From NCBI GenBank assembly GCA_023381895.1, contig JAMCTA010000056.1, forward strand, positions 1-63,804: a stretch of DNA of 63,804 nucleotides, written 5' to 3'. Source of the DNA: Chloroflexota bacterium (GTDB taxonomy: Bacteria > Chloroflexota > UBA4733). This document shows positions 24,944 to 32,535 of the stretch, piece by piece. Both the position numbers and the translations under genes were made by a program. The notes beneath the pieces are model-generated. The model ran no database searches. It saw only the letters and a program-made list of their open reading frames with translations, and was not told the origin of the DNA. Position 1 is the first letter of the stretch, and every line of letters begins with the position of its first letter.

Positions 24944-26005
24944 TCACCCGGCAATACCTCGGGCAGCCGCGTGCACGAGTTCATGACCATCTTGCCCGGC
25001 CTGTGGTACTACCGCAGTCTGGTCACGATGACTCAAGCGCACCGTCCGTGCCGAAAGCGAAGGTCCTTCTGCTACCGGGACCGTTTTGATCTGATCGGGG
25101 AGGCGCTGAAAGGAGGGCTGCCGCACGAGGGCAGTTGTATGCTTCAACAGTTGAAGCCGCTCTGTCACTGTGCCAAAGCCGCTCGCACGCGCAACTTCAA
25201 GGCTCACGAAGTCATACGACGGAGCAATGAGCCACACGGCTTGGAAGCCATCTCGCTGAAGGCGCCGTGTTACCTCCAGCACAGCCCGCTGTGCCGTGTC
25301 AGTATGCTCCTCGAGGGCCCAGAGACGGATGACAGCATGGCCCAGTTGACGTTGCGCCAGCACGCCCACAGCCGTTGTGAGTTCCCCAGAGCCGTGCCCA
25401 ACGATCACCGCGCGAGAACCCATCCAGTCCACTACTCCTCTATGCGGAAAAAGTTTGAGACGGCGTAACTCCACCGGCACTGTTGTCGCCACTAGCCGCA
25501 GCAGGGGGACCTCGTCGCTCCGGCGAAATGCTGAAAGCTCACCAGCTTCGCAAGGCTGAGCCTCGGCATCAGCACTTCCTCTCCAGATAAAGAGCTCTTC
25601 GCGCCCTACAGGTCGGAACCCAGCATCGAGAAACGCAGCGATGCGTGCATCGTGCTCTATCACTGAGGCAGTGAGTCGCTCGATACCCTGGAAGCCTGCG
25701 AGCTGGGTCACCGACTGGAGCGTATCCTCCAACCAAGGTGGGCTAGCCGTCGTGCTACTCGTCTGAACGATCTGCCACACTGGGCTTCGATAGATCTTCG
25801 CCATCTGGATGGCACCGAGAATGCGACGGCGAGAACTTGCGACGATCCATCGCTGCCGACCCGATAGCACTCCGGTCAGTCCGCGCAGCCATTCCACGCC
25901 GCAGCCATGCTCAATGAGCGCGGGGGTTCCTCCTATGGGCGTGAAGTGGGTACGCAACAGACGGATGGTGTCGAGAATGGCGGCTTCTCGGACTTGTAGG
26001 AGCAC
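24944..26005 (-). CDS. Tandem GNAT-like acyltransferase
   Basis: The 353-residue protein seems to hold two GNAT folds. The first ends ARIAAFLDAGFRPVGREELFIWRG, a typical acetyltransferase C-terminal strand, and the second ends SLEVARASGFGTVTERLQLL. The acetyl-CoA loops (QRxxGxG/A) are weak in both, so one or both may be inactive. The substrate is unknown. GTG 26005 follows AGGGGGTAAG. A 26-bp segment at 25747-25772 is repeated in inverted form inside the pdxS remnant, making this gene a probable sequence donor. Confidence 0.7.
   Translation of the reverse strand: MLLQVREAAILDTIRLLRTHFTPIGGTPALIEHGCGVEWLRGLTGVLSGRQRWIVASSRRRILGAIQMAKIYRSPVWQIVQTSSTTASPPWLEDTLQSVTQLAGFQGIERLTASVIEHDARIAAFLDAGFRPVGREELFIWRGSADAEAQPCEAGELSAFRRSDEVPLLRLVATTVPVELRRLKLFPHRGVVDWMGSRAVIVGHGSGELTTAVGVLAQRQLGHAVIRLWALEEHTDTAQRAVLEVTRRLQRDGFQAVWLIAPSYDFVSLEVARASGFGTVTERLQLLKHTTALVRQPSFQRLPDQIKTVPVAEGPSLSARTVRLSHRDQTAVVPQAGQDGHELVHAAARGIAG
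25747..25772 (+). repeat. 26-bp repeat, copy in GNAT gene
   Basis: The plus strand starts CCGTCGTGCTACTC and ends GAACGATC. It is identical to the minus strand of 26926-26951, 1.15 kb away. Here it is ordinary coding sequence of the GNAT-like gene, so this copy is probably the original. Confidence 0.9.
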
Positions 26006-26066
26006 CTTACCCCCTAACGAGGAGAACGGAAGGATGATATCCGTCCCCTCCTGAAGACTGGGCGCC

Positions 26067-26702
26067 TCAGATCTCTGCTGTCACTGCGCGATCTTGGTCG
26101 GGTGGCGCGACCCGTAAGTCACCTCCTTGCGTGACAACGATACTGTTGAGAAAGTATCGATGTAGGCGAGAATCTTCTGTCAGCTCGGCGTGGAAAGATA
26201 CGGCAAGCAAGTTGTGCTGACGGGTAGCAACAACTGTGCCGTCTTGGAGACGGCACAACACCTCGACGTCTTCAGAGAGCGGATGCAGCTTGGGCGCTCG
26301 AATGAAGATACCGTGGAACGGCTCGCTACCCAAAGCAGGGATGTTCAGCTCTGCTTCAAAGCTATCGACCTGACGGCCGAATGCGTTCCGCGCAACGCTG
26401 AGGTCCATCAGATGCAGCAGGGGCTGCTCGCGCCCAGCGTGCTTGGCGAGCACGATCGCCCCCGCACAACTGCCGAAGATCGGGAAACCGCTGCTTCCGA
26501 GAGATCGCAGTGGCTCCAAGAGCTTCCACTCCACCATGAGCTTACCAATCGTGGTGCTCTCACCTCCAGGGATGATGAGTCCATCGACCTGCTCCAAGTG
26601 CTCGGGCAAGGTGACCAGGCGAACGTCAGCACCAAGGCGTTGCAACATCGCCACGTGCTCGACAAACGCCCCCTGGAGAGCAAGAACCCCAATAGTACTC
26701 AC
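26067..26702 (-). CDS. pdxT: Pyridoxal 5'-phosphate synthase glutaminase subunit
   Basis: PdxT hydrolyses glutamine and passes ammonia to PdxS for pyridoxal phosphate synthesis. The frame from GTG 26702 gives 211 residues starting with STIGVLALQGAF. The class I glutaminase triad is visible: Cys in GSCAGAIVL, and His and Glu in VSFHAELTEDSRLHRYF. The PGGESTT oxyanion segment is present. Four bases separate the start from the TAG-TGA end of pdxS, so the pair is an operon. Its partner PdxS is broken here, which leaves the synthetic role in doubt unless another pdxS exists. Confidence 0.93.
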   Translation of the reverse strand: MSTIGVLALQGAFVEHVAMLQRLGADVRLVTLPEHLEQVDGLIIPGGESTTIGKLMVEWKLLEPLRSLGSSGFPIFGSCAGAIVLAKHAGREQPLLHLMDLSVARNAFGRQVDSFEAELNIPALGSEPFHGIFIRAPKLHPLSEDVEVLCRLQDGTVVATRQHNLLAVSFHAELTEDSRLHRYFLNSIVVTQGGDLRVAPPDQDRAVTAEI

Positions 26703-26709
26703 GGTGTCA

Positions 26710-27463
26710 CTACCATCCTCGGGTGGCAAGTAGCTCCGACTTAGGAATCGAACTTATTTCGAGGCCGCGCATCGGTTCACCTAGACCGCGCGACACCTCC
26801 GCAATGATCTTCGGATCATTGAAGTGAGTCGTCGCCTGGACGATGGCCTTGGCTCGACGCGCCGGGTCGGCCGACTTGAAGATGCCAGATCCCACAAACA
26901 CGCCCTCCGCGCCTAGCTGCATCATGATCGTTCAGACGAGTAGCACGACGGAGACTATCGAGAACTGAACGGAGATGCGTCACCGCCTCGACAACGTTGC
27001 CAGTACCAGCTTCGCCTTTCGTACGGATCATCGCTGCACCCTCGCCAATGCGCCGCAACGCCTCGCCCAGATCCCGGCAGCCACACACAAACGGCACCTT
27101 GAACCGATGCTTGTCAATATGGAACTGATTATCCGCCGGTGTCAGGACCTCACTCTCATCAATGAAGTCCACACCAATAGCCTCGAGCACTTGCGCTTCT
27201 ACGAAATGCCCGATGCGAGCCTTTGCCATCGCCGGAATCGTCACGGCATCGATGATCTCCTGAACCATCTGCGGATCACTCATACGAGCGACCCCGCCGG
27301 ACACCCGAATATCCGCTGGAACACGTTCCAGTGCCATCACTGCGACCGCACCCGCATCCTCAGCGATCTTAGCCTGTTCCGCGTTCACCACGTCCATAAT
27401 GACGCCGCCCTTGAGCATCTGCGCTAATCCGCGCTTGAGCGTTACCGTTCCGGTGTCTGCCAT
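26710..27463 (-). pseudogene. pdxS: Pyridoxal 5'-phosphate synthase PdxS, internally deleted
   Basis: From ATG 27463, after GGAGGG, the frame follows PdxS closely. It has the lysine-bearing KARIGH and [10 protein letters not shown] motifs, up to [11 protein letters not shown]. It then leaves the family pattern, and the remaining C-terminus ([16 protein letters not shown] to ATRGW) appears in another frame. Relative to PdxS, about 50 residues including the GGxATPADAAL phosphate-binding strand are absent; roughly 131 bp net are missing. A 26-bp segment identical to an inverted stretch of the neighbouring GNAT gene lies at the junction. The product would be nonfunctional; an assembly error is the main alternative. 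Confidence 0.85.
26926..26951 (-). repeat. 26-bp inverted copy at the pdxS deletion junction
   Basis: Read on the minus strand it equals plus-strand 25747-25772. It sits exactly where PdxS homology breaks, between the LDSLRR segment and the MMQLGAEG segment. Confidence 0.9.
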
Positions 27464-27683
27464 TGGGAACCCTCCGCCTCGTACGCCCAGAACACGTGGG
27501 CCAGCCCAGGAAACCTGAGTCTCCCCGATCAAGACCGTCTGGACTCTTACGTTTGCTATTCTACCCCATAGGCTCGCGCCGCCTTGCTGTTAGCACCGAC
27601 CGGGGCAGGACACCTTCCTCCCGGACAATACAGGCGGACTGGAGCCGCTGTTGTCCTATATGTCCAGGGAGGTGAGTCTCACT

Positions 27684-29336
27684 ATGCCGCATCGCTCGTT
27701 CGCAAGCTCAGGCACGTGCGTCATTGGCCACGCGAATCCAGATACGGACGCCATCTGTTCGGCGATTGCCTACGCGCACTTGTTGCGCGAGGTGTCCGAC
27801 CCACACGCCTTCGCCGCCCGCGCTGGCGAGCTCCGTCCCGATACTGCCTGGGTGCTGCAACGGTTCAGCACGACCTCTCCCACGCTCGTCACGGATGTTC
27901 GTCCTCGTGTTCGAGATATGATGAGCGCTCCCGTGATCACTGCAGACCTCTCCGCCTCGCTATTGGAGGTCGCCCGGACTCTGCGCGAGCGGGACTTGCG
28001 ATCCTTACCGATCATCGACGATCAAGGCTACTTGCACGGGTTGATCTCGCTTGAGGATTTCGCCCGCTTCTTCCTGGAAGGCTCGATGGGAGCTGACGCA
28101 GAGGACATTCCGCTGGATTTTGATGCGGTCGTGCGCGCCATTGATGGCACGGTGCTCGTCGAAGCACGTGACCGGCCGCTAAACGACAAAGTCCGCGTCG
28201 CAGCCTCATCGATCCAGATCGTGCTCGAGCGCATACCTCCCGATGGCGTTGCAGTGGTTGGCGATCGTCACGATGCTCAGGAGGCGCTGATTCATCACGG
28301 CGTTGCTGCCCTCATCGTGACGGGTGGACTCCCAGTGCGTAAGGAAATCGTGACCCTTGCACGGCAGCACCACGTCGCTCTGATCTCGTGTCCGCACCAC
28401 ACGTTCGAGACTGTGCGACTGATCAACATGAGCGTTCCGGCGCGCTTCTTCATGCACACGGATCCAGTGACCGTCCGCGAGACTGATTTCCTCGACGACG
28501 TTCGGTACACGCTGACTACCCAGCGTGGCGTACCAGTCGTGGATAATCAAGGTCACCCCGTGGGGATGCTTGCTCGTTCAGACCTTCTTGACCCCGCTCG
28601 GCGCCCCGTGGCGCTGGTCGACCATAATGAGCTGGGCCAGGCGGCGGAGGGCATCGACCAAGCGGAGATCCGTGCCATCATCGATCACCATCGCATCGCC
28701 ACCGTGCAGACCTCGACCCCGATCTTCCTCCGGTTCGAGCCGGTGGGGGCCACAGCAACAATCATCGCCACTCTCTACCGTGAAGCCGGCGTCGCGCTTC
28801 CACCTAACATTGCCGGACTCCTTCTCGCGGCCATCGTCACTGACACAGTGCTATTTCGCTCGCCAACATGCACTGCTCGCGATCGGGCTACCGCCTCAGA
28901 GCTCGCTGATCTCATTGGCATCGATCCGGAAGACCTGGGGCGGGAGATCTTCAGCCGGTCATTCGACATCGCAGCGATGTCGCCACGTGAGCTACTGCAT
29001 CGCGACTTCAAAGAATTCGGTATCCAAGGCCATCTCTACGGTATCGCGGCGATTGAGACTGGGAATGCTACAGCGCTCACCAGCATCCGTACACAGTTGC
29101 TGAACGAGATGGACAGCATACGGCGACAGCGCCCGTTTGAGGTCGTTCTGTGCCTTGTCGTGGACGTCATCAGTGAACAGACCGACGTTCTCATCTCAGG
29201 CTATGAGACGATCGTTGCTGAAGTGCTCGGCAAGCCGCTGCTTCCGGGGCGACTGGTGGAACTCCCGTACATCGTATCTCGGAAGAAGCAAGTCGTGCCC
29301 TTGCTCGACGATATTGATGCCCGCTCTCACGCGTGA
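27684..29336 (+). CDS. ppaC: Manganese-dependent inorganic pyrophosphatase with CBS and DRTGG regions
   Basis: Family II pyrophosphatases hydrolyse PPi with manganese. The DHH-type core begins VIGHANPDTDAICSAIAYA. A regulatory insert follows: a CBS repeat (VRDMMSAPVITAD), a DRTGG-like region (VRVAASSIQIVLERIPPDG), and a second CBS repeat (RFFMHTDPVTVRE). The catalytic domain then resumes with VALVDHNE, AIIDHHRI and the C-terminal SRKKQVVP motif. CBS units bind adenine nucleotides and tune activity. ATG 27684 follows GGGAGGTG; an upstream TTG at 27651 is less likely. The 550-residue length fits CBS-containing members. Confidence 0.93.
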   Translation: MPHRSFASSGTCVIGHANPDTDAICSAIAYAHLLREVSDPHAFAARAGELRPDTAWVLQRFSTTSPTLVTDVRPRVRDMMSAPVITADLSASLLEVARTLRERDLRSLPIIDDQGYLHGLISLEDFARFFLEGSMGADAEDIPLDFDAVVRAIDGTVLVEARDRPLNDKVRVAASSIQIVLERIPPDGVAVVGDRHDAQEALIHHGVAALIVTGGLPVRKEIVTLARQHHVALISCPHHTFETVRLINMSVPARFFMHTDPVTVRETDFLDDVRYTLTTQRGVPVVDNQGHPVGMLARSDLLDPARRPVALVDHNELGQAAEGIDQAEIRAIIDHHRIATVQTSTPIFLRFEPVGATATIIATLYREAGVALPPNIAGLLLAAIVTDTVLFRSPTCTARDRATASELADLIGIDPEDLGREIFSRSFDIAAMSPRELLHRDFKEFGIQGHLYGIAAIETGNATALTSIRTQLLNEMDSIRRQRPFEVVLCLVVDVISEQTDVLISGYETIVAEVLGKPLLPGRLVELPYIVSRKKQVVPLLDDIDARSHA

Positions 29337-29353
29337 GTCAGCACGAAAATTGC

Positions 29354-29395
29354 GTACCTCTCCTCACCAAGACTGATACTGATGAGGAGAGGTAC
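29354..29395 (+). promoter_or_regulatory. Perfect 13-bp hairpin covering a ribosome-binding site
   Basis: GTACCTCTCCTCA (29354-29366) and TGAGGAGAGGTAC (29383-29395) are perfect complements with a 16-nt loop. The right arm contains the GAGGAGAGG ribosome-binding sequence of the hydrolase that starts at 29401. There is no T-run after it, so it is more likely a translational control hairpin or a processing site than an intrinsic terminator. Confidence 0.65.
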
Positions 29396-29400
29396 CGCCC

Positions 29401-30168
29401 ATGTGTTTTAGCGCGTTGGATCGTCCGCCTTTACCGCCCATCTATGGAGGTTCGGTGAACGGCCGGACCTTTACGCTTCGATCTGCCGACGGCACAGAGT
29501 TCTCCGTTCACGCGGCAAGCGCTCAACGCAACGGCGCCCCTGGAGTCATAGTGCTCCCAGACATCCGCGGCTTGCATCCATACTACGTAGACCTGGTGGA
29601 GCGCCTTGCGAGTCAAGGCATCCACGCCATCGCGATCGACTACTTCAGCCGCACCGCAGGAATAGGAATCCGCGATGATGGCTTCGACTGGCAGAGCCAC
29701 ATCCCACAGACAAAGGCCACCAGCATCGTCGCGGATGTTGCAGCGGCAATCGCCTACGTACGCTCCGAAGCGGGCGGTGCCACATCTCATATGTACACTC
29801 TTGGGTTTTGCTTCGGTGGCGGTCATTCGTTCGCACTAGCAGCCGCTGGGTTGAACCTTGCCGGCGTTGTTGGCTTCTATGGCCGTCCAGTAGGGCCCAC
29901 GCGCGACGGCTCTCCCGCTCCCGTCGACCTCGTCAGCAAGATGACGTGCCCAGTGCTCGGCCTCTTTGGTGGCGCTGACCAGGGTATTCCTCGATCCGCT
30001 GTGGATGCGTTCGATAGCGCCCTCAAGCAGGCTGATGTGCCCCACACTTTGCACGTGTACCCCGGAGCACCACACAGCTTCTTTGATCGGCGTGCGAGTG
30101 ACTACGCAGAGGCGTGTGATGACGCGTGGAAGCGCCTACTTCGCTTTATCAAGGAAGATCAGCTTTAG
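29401..30168 (+). CDS. Dienelactone hydrolase-family alpha/beta hydrolase
   Basis: The 255-residue protein has the Cys-Asp-His triad of dienelactone hydrolases: Cys in GFCFGGGHS, Asp in GGADQGIP, and His in GAPHSFFD. The N-terminal GVIVLPDIRGLHPYY and the DYFSRTAG strand are also typical. It could open lactone rings or act on other esters; the neighbourhood does not indicate which. The ATG at 29401 lies 5 nt after a ribosome-binding sequence locked in a hairpin, so translation may be conditional. It ends 18 bp before the promoter of the next gene. Confidence 0.88.
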   Translation: MCFSALDRPPLPPIYGGSVNGRTFTLRSADGTEFSVHAASAQRNGAPGVIVLPDIRGLHPYYVDLVERLASQGIHAIAIDYFSRTAGIGIRDDGFDWQSHIPQTKATSIVADVAAAIAYVRSEAGGATSHMYTLGFCFGGGHSFALAAAGLNLAGVVGFYGRPVGPTRDGSPAPVDLVSKMTCPVLGLFGGADQGIPRSAVDAFDSALKQADVPHTLHVYPGAPHSFFDRRASDYAEACDDAWKRLLRFIKEDQL

Positions 30169-30186
30169 GACGATCCTCTCGCCTAC

Positions 30187-30219
30187 TTGCATAGTATAGA
30201 ACTTTTGTTCTATACTATG
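30187..30219 (+). promoter_or_regulatory. Promoter with LexA-type box for radical SAM gene
   Basis: A -35-like TTGCAT (30187-30192) and TATACT (30211-30216) are 18 bp apart. A perfect palindrome with 13-bp arms, 30190-30202 and 30207-30219, spans this promoter. Its core AGAAC-TTTT-GTTCT fits the Gram-positive and actinobacterial LexA pattern GAAC-N4-GTTC. The expected transcription start falls at about 30222-30223, at the ATG 30223, so the message would be leaderless. Confidence 0.7.
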
Positions 30220-30222
30220 CCT

Positions 30223-31179
30223 ATGGGGAAGCCGCAGTATCACCTGATCGAGTGCAAGTCTGCGCTCAACCAAGTCAAAGGAATGCCCTTTCATTGGTCA
30301 CTCAATCCGTATCGCGGCTGTGCCCATAACTGCGCGTACTGCTACGCTCGCACAACGCATGAGTTCCTAGGACTGTCACCGGCCACGGATTTCTCGACTC
30401 AGATTTATGTGAAATCGAACATCGCTCAGCGCTTGCGCTCCGAGCTCACCCGGCCGACCTGGCATCACGAGTCCATCGTCATCGGCTCAGCAACAGACCC
30501 GTATCAGCCAGCAGAAGGTCGGTTCCACCTCACTCGTGACTGCCTCGAGGTTCTCGTTGCTGCCCGTAATTCAGCGTCGCTCATCACCAAGGGCACATTA
30601 GTGGTCCGAGATCTCGACGTGTTGCAGGAGCTCAATCGTCAGGCGAGGCTAGCTGTCAATATCAGTCTCATCACACTTGACAAACTGGTATGGCAGACGA
30701 TCGAGCCCGGCACACCACCACCAGAGAGCCGTCTACGCGCGCTCGCACGTATCGCTGGGTGTGGCATTCCTTGTGGTATAGCACTGGCGCCAGTGTTGCC
30801 TCGATTGACCGATAACCTCGATCAACTCGCGGCACTGCTGCGCTCCGCTGTAGATCACGGTGCCCAATGGGCGTGGACGGGCACACTCCACCTCGAGCCA
30901 GCAGTCCGCGATGTGCTCCTCGACTCCGTTGCGCGGCACTTTCCCCATCTCACGGCGAGCTACGCCCGTGTTTACGGTCACCGCGGCTCTCGTAACGGAG
31001 CTCGCTACACTCCAACTCCATACGAAGCAGCCCTCAGGAAACGTATCAACCGCTTCACACGTGACTTAGGACTTGCAGGCGAGGAGCACCAGAGCTATCG
31101 CCCAAGACCATCAGGCATCCAGCAATCCGAGCAGCACACGGTAGCAGGACCTCGCTCATTGCCCCTGCCTCTCGACTGA
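30223..31179 (+). CDS. Radical SAM protein, Rv2578c/spore photoproduct lyase-like
   Basis: The 318-residue protein has the radical SAM cluster motif CAHNCAYCYA (C-x3-C-x2-C) near residue 40. The segments VIGSATDPYQPAEGRF and LITKGTLVVRDLDVLQEL are characteristic of the Rv2578c family. That family is related to spore photoproduct lyase, so a DNA-repair role is plausible but unproven. Two ATGs (30217, 30223) lie just after the palindromic promoter; 30223 fits a leaderless start and neither has a ribosome-binding site. A LexA-type operator over the promoter agrees with induction by DNA damage. Confidence 0.85.
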   Translation: MGKPQYHLIECKSALNQVKGMPFHWSLNPYRGCAHNCAYCYARTTHEFLGLSPATDFSTQIYVKSNIAQRLRSELTRPTWHHESIVIGSATDPYQPAEGRFHLTRDCLEVLVAARNSASLITKGTLVVRDLDVLQELNRQARLAVNISLITLDKLVWQTIEPGTPPPESRLRALARIAGCGIPCGIALAPVLPRLTDNLDQLAALLRSAVDHGAQWAWTGTLHLEPAVRDVLLDSVARHFPHLTASYARVYGHRGSRNGARYTPTPYEAALRKRINRFTRDLGLAGEEHQSYRPRPSGIQQSEQHTVAGPRSLPLPLD

Positions 31180-31380
31180 CTCCGGCAAGGCAACGAGTCC
31201 GCTCCTAACCGGGAATGCGCTAAGAGCTAAGATCTGTACCTCATATGTGTCCTGGCAACACACACCCTCAGAGCCCCACCCCAATTCCACCTCGCAGTGC
31301 TGTGCCTCATCAACCGCCGGAGGGCTTGCGAGTGAGCATATTGCGTGAGACGCGACGCATCGCTCTCGTACAGACAATAC

Positions 31381-31782
31381 TTAGCTGCCCCAGCCCCATC
31401 TTACGATACGGGCCCACCCTGGCCACATGCCCGGCGTGTCTGAACACGGTACAGCCATGTACAGGTCGAAGTGCTCGCCAAACTTCCAGAACCGCGGTAC
31501 CCACGTAGCCCCTGTATCTTCAATGGTCCAATAACTGCCATCTTGTAGCTCAAAGCGCGTTCCCAGAGGGTAAATGAGGTCATTGACATTATATGGAGAG
31601 GTGTTTGTCTCTCCTGCAGCGCCTGGGTAAGTCCAGTGACCAGAGCGCATAATGCCGGTGACGCCTGCACAAGTGAGCGTTACAGGGAACCACGGCCCGT
31701 CTGCTAGTGCAGCCTTTGGCACTCCTAGCCCAAGTAGCACGAACAACAGGCCAAGAATGGCCCTCGCTAGTATCCGCCTCAA
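31381..31782 (-). CDS. Exported protein with 3D-domain-like region
   Basis: TTG 31782, preceded by AGGAAGG, gives 133 residues: a basic start, a hydrophobic signal segment (AILGLLFVLLGLGVPKAALA) with a likely cleavage after ALA, then a secreted domain. The secreted part contains YPLGTRFELQDGSYWTIEDTG and ends PGWARIVRWGWGS. The pattern of a Gly-rich strand followed by an ED-TG turn resembles 3D-type or double-psi beta-barrel domains in cell-wall proteins. That comparison is weak. Two cysteines in the mature part could pair. Confidence 0.6.
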   Translation of the reverse strand: MRRILARAILGLLFVLLGLGVPKAALADGPWFPVTLTCAGVTGIMRSGHWTYPGAAGETNTSPYNVNDLIYPLGTRFELQDGSYWTIEDTGATWVPRFWKFGEHFDLYMAVPCSDTPGMWPGWARIVRWGWGS

Positions 31783-32535
31783 TAATCCTAACCTTCCTGC
31801 AACTGCGACCCATGCGGACCTCCCGGTGCAGAACTGCCTGAGACCCAGCAGATACCGATCAAGCCTGGCTTTGAGCCACACTCCTGCACACTTGGTGCAG
31901 GATAATCGGATACTGGAGATACTACCACGAGATACACCGAATCGTAGGAATTCTGTCATCTTTGGCCGGCTACAGCGAATTCATCGGCCCGGCCTCTATC
32001 TGACTGAGAAGCACAACGCCTCAGCAGGGGGAGGCACCGCTAATGGCTTCTTGATTACTCTGCGCATCTTATCACTATTCTTTTTGTATATTTCGAATTA
32101 ATGGGGGTTATCAATACTTATTGATATGATGGCAGTTTATGAGATATCTCCTGTACTATGGGGCTTCCATCAGATGCGTGAGGAACAACTCTGTGTTTCT
32201 CATCAGTGGCATACGGATGAGACAGTGTATACGTTCTGTTACTCATCGTTATAACTATGAGTAGTTTCGTTTACATCAATGTAGGGAGGATCGTTAGAAA
32301 CAGGTGACATCAGCACGCCGTCAGGCTCCCCCTCACCTTCGTGAGAGAATTGTCCGTCTCCAGATCACTTCATCTCAGAACAAAGGTGAGGGGAATTACA
32401 CGTACGGCGCGGGGCTCTGGACGAGCGACGCCTCCTCGCGCAGCCTTGCGCTCGGGCGCCAGATTGTTTACAGGCTTATCGCGATGACGGAACGATCATC
32501 GTTGCGCGGAAACACGCTGAATAAAACGAATAGGT
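31783..32535. other. Gene-poor stretch with AT-rich core
   Basis: No convincing gene is visible over about 750 bp. From 32,050 to 32,300 the sequence is clearly AT-rich, unlike the rest of the window. It contains a palindrome TATCAAT-ACTT-ATTGATA (32109-32126). An 11-bp inverted repeat, CCCCTCACCTT at 32329-32339 and its complement at 32383-32393, follows. A frame from GTG 32304 could encode 109 residues but shows no family and partly mirrors the peptidase remnant, so I do not call it. Confidence 0.5.
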
